Assembly: GCA_964435775.1 (NCBI GenBank)
Contig: CAYTAP010000090.1
Coordinates: forward strand, 1 to 17,262
DNA: 17,262 nt
Direction of reading: 5' to 3'
Origin: CAYTAP01 sp964435775
GTDB lineage: Bacteria; Planctomycetota; Phycisphaerae; Tepidisphaerales; Tepidisphaeraceae
Positions 6,622-14,093 of this stretch are shown here, one piece after another. The first letter of the stretch is position 1. Every line of letters starts with the position of its first letter. Made by a program: the position numbers and the translations under genes. The notes beneath the pieces were generated by a model, which was given only the letters and a program-made list of their open reading frames with translations, ran no database searches and was not told where the DNA came from.

Positions 6622-6660
6622 ATCATTGCCAACGTCGCGTTGAACGTCAACTTTTTTCTT
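6622..6660 (-). promoter_or_regulatory. Metallothionein promoter with A-tract and candidate operator
   Basis: On the minus strand TTGACG (6645-6650) and AATGAT (6622-6627) are 17 bp apart, matching consensus at five and four positions. An A-rich tract, AAGAAAAAAG (6651-6660), lies directly upstream like an UP element. The -35 box is inside a 5-3-5 inverted repeat, GTTGA-CGT-TCAAC (6639-6651), and GACGTT recurs 12 bp further on. This is where a metal-responsive repressor of the ArsR/SmtB type would bind. No such regulator gene is in the window. Confidence 0.6.
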
Positions 6661-6728
6661 GTCCCCAGTCGCCAGGCCGGCCAATCGCCCCTTAACTCAT
6701 CCAACCCGGCCAAAGTTCGTTTCGGCGC

Positions 6729-7328
6729 TCACCACTTCAAGGAATCAATAATCTTCCGCATTCCCGCTTCCATTGGCTTTTCATGATCCGTGTCCGCCGT
6801 CCAGCGAAGGATGTATACACGGTCATGGTGGGTCATCAGGAGCGCCGTCTGGGTCATGGCTTTACCGTCGGCCGTCCAAGTCGAGCGGAGAAAGCGCATA
6901 TCGGCGTCGGGAATCGACGGATTGGGTAAGTCCTTCACTTCGATGGCCCCCACGCGCTTCCTCAGATCCTTCAAAAACCCCTCCTTAACCGAACCCATCG
7001 GGATCAATCCCGGAATGTGAATGGGCAGATCGGGCACATCCAGCGTAAATGACGCCGTCTCCACCCGTGCATCGGCCGGAACCAGTAACAACGCAAAGTC
7101 ATTGCTCTTTTGCCGTGTCCAATTCACTGGATAATCAAAATGGATGCCGTATTGGTCGTTCGAATACGTCATCGCATCCACGCCCGGTTTCGGATCATGA
7201 TGAACCCTCGGGGCGGCCGTGTGCTCATGACAACCGACCAGCAGCATCAGCAGCATCACGCCGATCACCGGCATCACGGTCGTCCGCAGTCGTAAAAGAA
7301 ACCATTTTCCCATCCCCAAATCATACAT
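6729..7328 (-). CDS. Lipoprotein with PsbP/Mog1-like domain
   Basis: This 199-residue protein has a hydrophobic signal segment (about 16-32) ending in the lipobox LVGC with C33 as the lipidated cysteine, so it should be anchored in a membrane facing the periplasm. The mature part begins with a short His/Pro-rich linker and then a domain opening YSNDQYGIHFDYPVNW, the pattern of PsbP/Mog1-fold proteins. It also contains the later TALLMTHHDRVYILRWTA strand motif and ends MRKIIDSLKW. The ATG at 7326-7328 has GGAGG seven bases upstream; an in-frame start at 7403 is rejected because it would place 25 residues before the signal sequence. The exact function is unknown. A 156-bp gap with its own promoter separates it from the metallothionein gene. 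Confidence 0.78.
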   Translation of the reverse strand: MYDLGMGKWFLLRLRTTVMPVIGVMLLMLLVGCHEHTAAPRVHHDPKPGVDAMTYSNDQYGIHFDYPVNWTRQKSNDFALLLVPADARVETASFTLDVPDLPIHIPGLIPMGSVKEGFLKDLRKRVGAIEVKDLPNPSIPDADMRFLRSTWTADGKAMTQTALLMTHHDRVYILRWTADTDHEKPMEAGMRKIIDSLKW

Positions 7329-7453
7329 GACCCCGCCTCCGCGAACCCACACCAAAACGCGATGGCTTTCGTCCGATAAAAATGAAGAAATCCGTTCGTT
7401 CACGCCGATTATGAATGAGAAGCTCCACCAACCATCACATGCCGGAGGCTTGA

Positions 7454-9019
7454 TTGTCGCCCCAACGTAAGATCACAACATTGCCTTCGCTGTTGCAGAT
7501 GCGAAGCGAAGCCCGCGCCGCCGGTCGAACGGTCGTCCATTGCCACGGCTGCTTTGACATTGTTCACCCCGGACACATCGCCTACCTGCAATTTGCAAAA
7601 AGCCAGGGGGACACGCTCGTCGTCTCCCTGACGGCCGACCCGCTGGTCAACAAGGGGCTTAACCGCCCATTCATCCCCGAGGACCTCCGCGCTCAAAGCC
7701 TGGCGGCCTTGGAATGCGTCGATGCCGTTTACATCAACCCCCATCCAACCGCCGTCGAACTCCTCGAAGCCCTTCAACCCGATGTCTATGTCAAGGGACG
7801 CGAGTATGAAACCAACAGCGACCCCCGTTTCCTGGCCGAGCGCGATACGGTCAACCACCATGGCGGGAAAGTCATCTTCTCCTCCGGCGAAGTGATTTAT
7901 TCCTCCACCACGCTCATCGGGTCCATCACCCACCAACAGCAGTTTCATGATGAAAAGGTCCGGCGATTTCGCCATCAGCATGAAGTGAGCGACACCGAAC
8001 TTCTGCGGCTCATCACCGCCTATCGCGGGCGGAAGGTTGTCGTCATCGGCGACTACATCCTCGACCGCTATCACTTTTGCGACGCCACGGCGGTCGCCGG
8101 CGAAGGCCCGATGATGAGCCTTCGCCATCACCGCACCCAGGACTATGACGGCGGCGCCGCGATCATCGCCCTCCACCTTGCCGGTCTGGGCGCTTCACCC
8201 ACCCTCGTCACCTCCCTCGCCGCCGATGCGATGTCAAAGCAAATCGAATCGCGCCTGACCGGGCAAGGGGTGTGCGTGCGTGCCATCCCACAGCGCCAGC
8301 GGATCGTCTCCAAAAGCCGCTATGTCGTGGATCAATCAAAACTGATGAAGGTGGACGAAGGAAACGCCCTTCCCCTGGATTCGCGGAGCGAAGAGACGAT
8401 CGGCCGCGAAATTGAACTGGCGGCGAGGGATGCCGACGCGGTCATCTTCGCGGACTTCGGTTATGGCGTGCTCACGGCTGGGCTCATCGATCGCGCGTTG
8501 CCGCAATTGCGCAAGAGCGTGCCGGTCATCACCGCGGATGTCAGCGGCCAGCAGACCAACCTTCTCCGCTTCGCCAACGTGGACCTTCTTTGCCCCACCG
8601 AGCGCGAAGTCCGCCAGACGCTCAACGACTTCTCCAGCGGCCTGAACGCCGTTGTCTGGAGCCTCCTGCGTCAAACCAGCGCCCGCCAGGCGATCATCAC
8701 CCTCGGCAAACAGGGGCTGATCGCATTCGATCAGCACCGCGACCGCCGCCCGGATGAAAGCTGGGAACGACAATTGCGCGGGGAATATCTCCCCTCTTTG
8801 TGCGCCCGCGCCGAGGATCCGCTCGGGTGCGGCGACGCGATGCTGGCGGCCGCCACGCTCACGCTCGCCGCCGGGGGTTCGCTCCATGCCGCCGCTTATT
8901 TGGGTTCCGTCGCCGCCGCCGTGGAAGCGGCTCAAATCGGCAACCAACCCGTCACGACCGAGCTCCTCCTCACGCAATTGGGCCATCTCAGCCCCGCCCC
9001 GGCACGACTGGCGTCCTGA
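7454..9019 (+). CDS. HldE-like bifunctional nucleotidyltransferase / PfkB sugar kinase, domains reversed
   Basis: The two halves correspond to the two activities of HldE/RfaE, which phosphorylates heptose-7-phosphate at C1 and then transfers a nucleotide to make an ADP-sugar for surface glycans. Residues about 15-160 form the nucleotidyltransferase: GCFDIVHPGH (32-41) with the HxGH motif, VKGREYE, and YSSTTLI (149-155). Residues about 190-510 form a ribokinase-type kinase: VVVIGDYILDRY at the start and DPLGCGDAM (455-463), a variant of DTxGAGD with the catalytic Asp461. E. coli HldE has the kinase first, so the order here is reversed. The start is a TTG at 7454 with GGAGG five bases upstream. 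The substrate may be another sugar phosphate; no heptose genes are nearby. Confidence 0.85.
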   Translation: MSPQRKITTLPSLLQMRSEARAAGRTVVHCHGCFDIVHPGHIAYLQFAKSQGDTLVVSLTADPLVNKGLNRPFIPEDLRAQSLAALECVDAVYINPHPTAVELLEALQPDVYVKGREYETNSDPRFLAERDTVNHHGGKVIFSSGEVIYSSTTLIGSITHQQQFHDEKVRRFRHQHEVSDTELLRLITAYRGRKVVVIGDYILDRYHFCDATAVAGEGPMMSLRHHRTQDYDGGAAIIALHLAGLGASPTLVTSLAADAMSKQIESRLTGQGVCVRAIPQRQRIVSKSRYVVDQSKLMKVDEGNALPLDSRSEETIGREIELAARDADAVIFADFGYGVLTAGLIDRALPQLRKSVPVITADVSGQQTNLLRFANVDLLCPTEREVRQTLNDFSSGLNAVVWSLLRQTSARQAIITLGKQGLIAFDQHRDRRPDESWERQLRGEYLPSLCARAEDPLGCGDAMLAAATLTLAAGGSLHAAAYLGSVAAAVEAAQIGNQPVTTELLLTQLGHLSPAPARLAS

Positions 9020-9087
9020 TCTCACATACCCATGATTGACCCCCACACAGGCGCAACTCCCGCTTGGTGGCAATCTCCGCCTTTACT

Positions 9088-9113
9088 CCCTCCTCCGGTA
9101 CACCGGGGGAGGG
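9088..9113. repeat. GC-rich palindrome, probable interspersed repeat
   Basis: CCCTCCTCCGGT (9088-9099) and ACCGGGGGAGGG (9102-9113) pair with one T-G wobble, and the palindrome is followed by TTGGGGTGGGGG. It lies in the 221-bp spacer between the HldE-like gene and the yeiH-like gene. No T-tract follows, so it is not a clear intrinsic terminator. The form resembles short palindromic elements scattered between genes in many bacteria, but only one copy is in this window. The remainder of the spacer holds only a possible -10 (TATAAC at 9209-9214) for the next gene. Confidence 0.55.
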
Positions 9114-9240
9114 TTGGGGTGGGGGTCTTCACGATTCGCCTGCAAAGGACCGCCACACCATGCCTCATCGCTCAATCCCTCGTTCTATGTTTCCGTCATT
9201 GCAGTCTGTATAACGATTTGCCAATCGAAAGGCGTCGTAT

Positions 9241-10365
9241 ATGGATGGATTGGTCAAGAATGATGGTGACATGGCGGCCGAACAAGGCAAGTCGGCGGAG
9301 CGGACCAGCGAGGCGACCGCAGCGCTTGCGCTGAAAGAGGAATCGGTCCTCGAGGACAATGATGCGATGGAAAGCGATCCCGGCGGATGGAAGAGTCCGC
9401 GGGTTCGACAAGGCATTTATCTGGTCGCGGCGATCGCCTGTTTGTTGCCATGGGTCTCGGTGGGGATCGCGCTGGCCGGGGGCGTGATCCTGGCGATGCT
9501 GCTGGAAAACCCATTCGCCAAGGCCAGTCGCAAAACATCCAAATGGCTTCTCCAGGCATGCGTGGTACTGCTCGGTTTCGGGATGGATTTGAACGTCGTC
9601 CTTCACGCCGGCGCGACCGGCGCGACCTTCGCGGCCGGCAGCATCACCGTCACCTTGCTCCTGGGATACGCCCTGGGGCGATTGCTGAAAATTGATGGCC
9701 GAACCTCGTCGCTCATTTCAACAGGCACCGCGATTTGCGGGGGGTCGGCGATCGCGGCGGTCGGTTCGATCATCGGGGCGGCGGAAGCGGAAATGGCCGT
9801 GGCGATGGGGACGGTCTTCATGCTCAATGCCGTCGCACTCTACCTGTTCCCCGTGCTGGGGCATCTGCTCCATCTGACCCAGCATCAGTTTGGCACCTGG
9901 GCGGGTGTGGCGATTCATGATGTGTCGTCGGTCGTGGGCGCTTCATCGGTTTATGGACAAATGGCACTGGAGACTGCAACGGCCGTGAAGCTGTCGCGGG
10001 CGCTCTGGATCGTGCCCGTGAGCCTCGGCGTGGCGCTGGCGATGCGTCACAAAGCGGCGCACACGCGCGCGGCGACGAACGACGGCGCGGTGCAAAAGCG
10101 CGCGGGGAAATTGAAGCTCCCCTGGTTCATCGGATTGTTCGTCCTGGCGTCCGTGGCGCGGAGCATCATCCCCGGCGTGGTGACGATCGCGCCGGCACTG
10201 GTGGCGATTTCCAAAGCGGGACTGGCGCTGACGTTGTTTCTCATCGGCGCGAGCCTCAGCCGCGCCACGCTGGCCTCGGTCGGCTGGCGCGCGATGGTGC
10301 AGGGCGTGACGCTCTGGATCGTCGTCAGCATCGCCACCCTGGCGATCATCGTGGGCATGTCATGA
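9241..10365 (+). CDS. yeiH: YeiH/UPF0324-family membrane transporter (putative sulfate exporter family)
   Basis: This 374-residue integral membrane protein belongs to the YeiH family (Pfam Cons_hypoth698), often labelled putative sulfate exporters without firm proof of substrate. Family signatures include CVVLLGFGMDL, the glycine-rich STGTAICGGSAIAAVGS (about 160-176) and VAIHDVSSVVGAS. About ten hydrophobic segments follow residue 58. The first roughly 55 residues are hydrophilic and acidic and not part of the family core. ATG at 9241 has AAAGG eight bases upstream; internal starts at residues 11 or 43 are possible. A weak promoter-like TATAAC lies about 30 bp upstream. Confidence 0.85.
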   Translation: MDGLVKNDGDMAAEQGKSAERTSEATAALALKEESVLEDNDAMESDPGGWKSPRVRQGIYLVAAIACLLPWVSVGIALAGGVILAMLLENPFAKASRKTSKWLLQACVVLLGFGMDLNVVLHAGATGATFAAGSITVTLLLGYALGRLLKIDGRTSSLISTGTAICGGSAIAAVGSIIGAAEAEMAVAMGTVFMLNAVALYLFPVLGHLLHLTQHQFGTWAGVAIHDVSSVVGASSVYGQMALETATAVKLSRALWIVPVSLGVALAMRHKAAHTRAATNDGAVQKRAGKLKLPWFIGLFVLASVARSIIPGVVTIAPALVAISKAGLALTLFLIGASLSRATLASVGWRAMVQGVTLWIVVSIATLAIIVGMS

Positions 10366-10399
10366 GCCGGCTTCGGGCATCACATCGGCGTCCATCCGG

Positions 10400-10480
10400 A
10401 AATATCTCTTTTTTTAACGTTTAATCACTATTTTATAGTTAAATAGCTTGATAAATATCTTCAAAGGAGGATTTTATTGA
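10400..10480. other. AT-rich block upstream of the PEP-CTERM gene
   Basis: This stretch is strikingly AT-rich for the window, with TTTTTTTAACGTTTAATC and a small palindrome CTATTTTATAG (10428-10438) followed by TTAAATAG. It ends in a strong ribosome-site-like AAAGGAGG (10463-10470) that has no long reading frame behind it. TTG at 10477 would give only a six-codon peptide (MTDRKA) ending in TGA at 10495-10497. The block sits in the 188-bp spacer after the yeiH-like gene and looks like an upstream regulatory region. Confidence 0.5.
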
Positions 10481-10506
10481 CAGATCGCAAAGCATGATGG
10501 CATGAT
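10477..10506 (+). promoter_or_regulatory. Candidate promoter of the PEP-CTERM gene
   Basis: TTGACA (10477-10482) is a perfect -35 hexamer. CATGAT (10501-10506), 18 bp downstream, matches the -10 at four positions. The -10 lies in the second copy of a tandem 8-bp repeat (GCATGATG at 10492-10499 and 10500-10507), so an alternative -10 exists 8 bp upstream. Transcription would start near 10513, about 40 nt before the gene. Confidence 0.4.
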
Positions 10507-10553
10507 GGTCGAGCGTGAGATGCACGTTTGTTCCCACACCAGAGGACACTGAC

Positions 10554-13379
10554 ATGGCACACTCCAGGACTCGTCAGGCAATGATGCTCTTCGCCGCCGC
10601 CGCCGTCGTCGGAATGACGCCGCTTGCCACTCTGGCGGCCACACCCGTGAGCTACACCAATTATCACCCGTATATCGCCGGAAGCGCCATCGCCACGGCG
10701 TGGTATGGCGACCGAGTGGCCGTCATCATCGAAGGGGAAACCAGCGCAATGGCGCAGGCCCGCGACAAGGCGGCGATGGACAAGCTCGTGCGCGGTTTGG
10801 ATAACATCGTCGCCGCCTACAACGACGTCTTCGGCTATGAGCCCAGCCACGCGGCCGACTTGAATGGGCATGTTCGCGTCGAGGTTCCCAAGGACATCGG
10901 CGGAGGGCTCGGCGGCCATGGCACATTCGGATTCGCCGTCGATGACGCCTTTCTGAACCTTGTGTACAACGACATCAAAAGCCACCCGACTCAACCCAAT
11001 TATGCCTTTCAACAGGTCTACTTTTATGAACTAAGCCGGAATTACTGGATCCCCAAACTCAACAACAGCATCGACTACGCCACCAGCGATGGACCAAGCC
11101 AGTGGGGTTGGTGGACGGTCGGCTTCAACAACGCCATGGCCGCATTGATGCCCCTCTCGAACATCGAGGGCGTCAGCGACATGTTCTACTTTGGCAACGG
11201 CGGCGCGTATTTCCGCAACGGGATGCTCTCCTACTACAACACCTATGTGAGTGACCCGCAGTGGACATGGGACAACTCATGGAATGTGAACATGCTGCCG
11301 TTCGTGGCGAACACCAGCCTCAACGACCTGATGAGCGGCACGATCATTCACATGTACGACACCTACGGCGGCCCGCGTGTGCTCGAAGGGCTTTATCGTG
11401 AAATGCTCCGGGTCGCGCCCGATACCCATATCACGGATGATCCGCAGGGGGCGCGGGATCGCTTCTATCTCGCCGCCAGCCGCGCGAGTGACATCGACCT
11501 CCGCGACTATTTCACCAACGAACTGAAATGGACGCTCAGTGCCAGCGCCCACCCGTTCACCGATTTCACGTGGACCGGGGCGGGTAGCCAGTGGGGCCAG
11601 GCCGCCAACTGGAGCAGCGCGGATTCATCCGGCGCGCCCGGCGCGGAATTCGATCGCGCCATCTTCACCGGCAACATGATCGCCGCCGTCGATCTCGGCG
11701 GCAATCGGACCCTCAGGTCGATTCACTTCGATCCGGCCGCCACCGGTGCCTTCACGATCTCCAACAGCGTCCCCGGCGCCAGCCTGACCCTGGGCGACGG
11801 CGGCTACATCACCAAGGAAGCCAATCCCACCATCAAAAACCAGACCGTTTCCACGCCGATCACGCTGGCCGGGGACGCGGTGTTCATGAACAACAACGAC
11901 TGGATTCAGCAGGCGAACAAGCTGATCATCAGCGGCCCGATCACCGGCGGCGACCGCCTGCGCATCGAAGGCTCCCCCACCGGCGCGGTGGAACTGTCCG
12001 GCGACAATTCCGCCATGACCGCCAACATCGTCGTCGGCAGCGGGATGCTCCTGGTCGGCAGCGACCATGCGCTGGGCGACACGGTCGGCAACACCACGAT
12101 GAACGGCGGACTTCTGTGGCTCGCCGGCGGCGTCAACACGCCGGAAAACTTCGTCATCGCCGACAACACCACCCAGTCCAGCCTCAACGCCTCGGCGATG
12201 TCGGGCAACGTCAAGGTCAACAGCGGCAAGACCTTCACGATCACCAACGGCGGCGGCAACCACCTGGCGATGAGCGGCGCGATCAGCGGCGAAGGCAACC
12301 TTGCCTTCACCTACGCCAACACGGTGCTCAGCGGAACGACGAGCAACACCCTCAGCGGCACGATGTCCCTGTCGGCCAACAGCACGGTTAATCCCGCGTA
12401 TAACCAACTGCGCCTGAACAAATCGGACGGCGCGATCGCCGTTGCCGGCCCGCTCGTGGTGAGCAACCGCGGAACGGTCATCCTTGATGCCTCCAACCAG
12501 ATCGCCGACACCTCCCTCGTCACGCTCAACGGCCCGAATGCCATCCTGCGAATGAACGGCCAAGCCGACGCGATAGGCGGCCTGCAAGGCGGCGGCAATG
12601 GCGCGGGCGTGGTGGAAAACGAGTCGGGCGTCGCCAACATCGGCACGATCGAAGTGAATATCCCGATGGGCATGACGCGCACCTACGCGGGGGTCTTGCG
12701 CGATGGTGATGGCGCCGGCGTCGACGGTGTGCTGGCATTCACCAAATCCGGCGACGGACGCCAGGCGCTGAGCGGCGTCAACAGCTACAGCGGCGTCACC
12801 GATGTCCGCAGCGGCGTATTGGCGATTGAAGGCAACGGATCGATCAACTCGACCACCGCCGTGACGATCAACGGCGGAACGTTCATTCAGAACAGTTCCC
12901 TGCCCATGAGCCAGCCCGTCATCATCAACAGCGGCATCATCGGCGGCAACGGCAGTTACAGCGGCGCCGTCGCCGTCGGCGCCGGACACATCTCCCCCGG
13001 TGACGGCGGCGCGGGCACTGTGACCTTCATCGGCGGACTTGGCCTGGAGGCGGCCAGCGTGCTCGATTTTGACCTGGCCTCAAGCGCGGACGTGAACGAT
13101 CTCATTCAAATCAGCAATGGTGCTCTGACGCTCGATGGCACGCTCAACATTGCTTCAAGCGGACCGCTGAACGGCGTGTACACGCTGTTCAGCGGCTTCA
13201 GCGGCTTGACCAATCATGGTTTGGCGCTCGGCAATGTGCCCAGCGGCTACGCCTACGGCTTGTCATTCGATGCCAGCCACGTGTACCTCACCGTGCAAGT
13301 GCCGGAACCGGCGTGCCTGGGCTTGCTGGGCATGGCGGCATTCCTCCTCGTGCCGGCGCGAACCCGCAGGCACGTTTGA
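10554..13379 (+). CDS. Secreted PEP-CTERM protein with metallopeptidase-like N-domain and autotransporter-type repeats
   Basis: The 941-residue protein starts at ATG 10554, with AGAGGA seven bases upstream. A signal peptide (MAHSRTRQAMMLFAAAAVVG, cleavage near LATLAA) is followed by a domain at about 30-330. It contains FYELSRNYW (157-165), which resembles a zinc-peptidase HExxH helix but lacks both histidines. FTWTGAGSQWGQAANWS (about 336-352) opens a long Gly/Asn/Ser-rich beta-helix region. That region includes LAFTKSGDGRQALSGVNSYSGVTD (about 726), matching the autotransporter-associated beta-strand repeat. The end has VPEPA (916-920), a hydrophobic helix and an Arg-rich tail: a PEP-CTERM signal processed by an exosortase. 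There is no outer-membrane barrel. The likely role is a cell-surface or matrix protein; the function is unknown. Confidence 0.85.
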   Translation: MAHSRTRQAMMLFAAAAVVGMTPLATLAATPVSYTNYHPYIAGSAIATAWYGDRVAVIIEGETSAMAQARDKAAMDKLVRGLDNIVAAYNDVFGYEPSHAADLNGHVRVEVPKDIGGGLGGHGTFGFAVDDAFLNLVYNDIKSHPTQPNYAFQQVYFYELSRNYWIPKLNNSIDYATSDGPSQWGWWTVGFNNAMAALMPLSNIEGVSDMFYFGNGGAYFRNGMLSYYNTYVSDPQWTWDNSWNVNMLPFVANTSLNDLMSGTIIHMYDTYGGPRVLEGLYREMLRVAPDTHITDDPQGARDRFYLAASRASDIDLRDYFTNELKWTLSASAHPFTDFTWTGAGSQWGQAANWSSADSSGAPGAEFDRAIFTGNMIAAVDLGGNRTLRSIHFDPAATGAFTISNSVPGASLTLGDGGYITKEANPTIKNQTVSTPITLAGDAVFMNNNDWIQQANKLIISGPITGGDRLRIEGSPTGAVELSGDNSAMTANIVVGSGMLLVGSDHALGDTVGNTTMNGGLLWLAGGVNTPENFVIADNTTQSSLNASAMSGNVKVNSGKTFTITNGGGNHLAMSGAISGEGNLAFTYANTVLSGTTSNTLSGTMSLSANSTVNPAYNQLRLNKSDGAIAVAGPLVVSNRGTVILDASNQIADTSLVTLNGPNAILRMNGQADAIGGLQGGGNGAGVVENESGVANIGTIEVNIPMGMTRTYAGVLRDGDGAGVDGVLAFTKSGDGRQALSGVNSYSGVTDVRSGVLAIEGNGSINSTTAVTINGGTFIQNSSLPMSQPVIINSGIIGGNGSYSGAVAVGAGHISPGDGGAGTVTFIGGLGLEAASVLDFDLASSADVNDLIQISNGALTLDGTLNIASSGPLNGVYTLFSGFSGLTNHGLALGNVPSGYAYGLSFDASHVYLTVQVPEPACLGLLGMAAFLLVPARTRRHV

Positions 13380-13424
13380 CCGCCACGCGGCATCCAAGGC
13401 GAAGCCAGTGGCCGGCCACGCCCG

Positions 13425-14024
13425 CTACTTGAGGTTCAAAAACTCCATCATGTGCTGATCGAAGACCTTCTGCGCCTGCGGGTCAGAAAGGGGCAGACGC
13501 AGCTCGTTGATGACCTTCGTCCCCATTCCAATCCACTCACGCCAGCAATCGGCGCAAATCTTCTGGTAAATCAATTGGCCTTGAGCGCTGCTGAAGGGGG
13601 GTGACGCCTGCTGCCGGCCGATTCGATTGCAGCGGGCGCAATGAACCTGCCCCGCGCCCACGGCCTGCTCGGGCGCCTTGCGCGCCGCTTCGGCCGGCAC
13701 GGGCGCGCCCAAATCCTTGAGCATCCGAACCATTTCATCCCTGGGCATCATGTCGCCGCGCTCGGCGGCCACTTTCACCCCCTGCGTCAGGCGGGCGATC
13801 GCCGCATCCTTGTTCTTCAGCTTCAGCAGCGAGGTGGCGAGAAACTGGTACGCCTTGGAGAGCTTGGGATTCAGCTCGATGGCGCGCTCGAACGACTTGG
13901 CCGCCTGCTCATACTGAGCGGCGTCCATGCACGCCCGCCCGAGCGAGAAATGCCCAAGCTCATTATCCGGATCAGCCTCGGCCATTTTACGAAACTTGTC
14001 GATACGGTCGTCGGTCTCCGACAT
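13425..14024 (-). CDS. TPR protein with C-terminal YggX-like domain bearing four cysteines
   Basis: Residues 1-95 contain two or more TPR motifs (such as ELGHFSLGRACMDAAQYEQA and its successor AYQFLATSLLKLKNKDAAIA). After a linker, residues 127-199 align by eye with the Fe(II)-trafficking protein YggX: VHCARCNRIG matches VFCARLNKEA, ICADCWREWIGMGTKVINE matches the YggX SKEAWAQW-to-LINEKK stretch, and the end DPQAQKVFDQHMMEFL matches DPEHRKFLEQEMVNFL. Unlike YggX, which has one conserved cysteine, this domain has C129/C132 and C157/C160, suggesting a bound zinc or iron. ATG at 14022-14024 has AAGGAG six bases upstream. It is convergent with the PEP-CTERM gene and 69 bp downstream of folE. The role in iron handling is an inference. 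Confidence 0.8.
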   Translation of the reverse strand: MSETDDRIDKFRKMAEADPDNELGHFSLGRACMDAAQYEQAAKSFERAIELNPKLSKAYQFLATSLLKLKNKDAAIARLTQGVKVAAERGDMMPRDEMVRMLKDLGAPVPAEAARKAPEQAVGAGQVHCARCNRIGRQQASPPFSSAQGQLIYQKICADCWREWIGMGTKVINELRLPLSDPQAQKVFDQHMMEFLNLK

Positions 14025-14093
14025 CAGTCACTCCTTGTGGATGTCCAATCCAAAATTGTTTTCTCACGTTACCCCATGCCCCGCCGTCGCCGC

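Noticed and set aside
6573..6713. N-terminal extension of the metallothionein frame (47 extra residues)
   Set aside because: The promoter and GGAGG site lie inside it, and the residues are unlike any metallothionein; the start at 6572 is preferred.
7409..8176. 255-codon frame antisense to the HldE-like gene
   Set aside because: It is a codon-bias shadow of a gene with clear HxGH and kinase motifs.
5541..10365. A shared sulfur pathway linking the sulfotransferase and the YeiH-type putative sulfate exporter
   Set aside because: The genes are on opposite strands, 3 kb apart, and the YeiH substrate is not established; proximity alone is too weak.
11625..12989. 454-codon open frame antisense to the PEP-CTERM gene
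   Set aside because: It is a shadow of the GC-rich repetitive coding strand; composition is Ala/Asp/Gly/Val/Arg-rich without any recognised motif, and the sense frame has a signal peptide and sorting signal.
13408..13419. 12-bp palindrome GTGGCCGGCCAC between the PEP-CTERM and TPR genes as a terminator
   Set aside because: It has no loop and no T-tract on either strand; in GC-rich DNA such palindromes are expected by chance.
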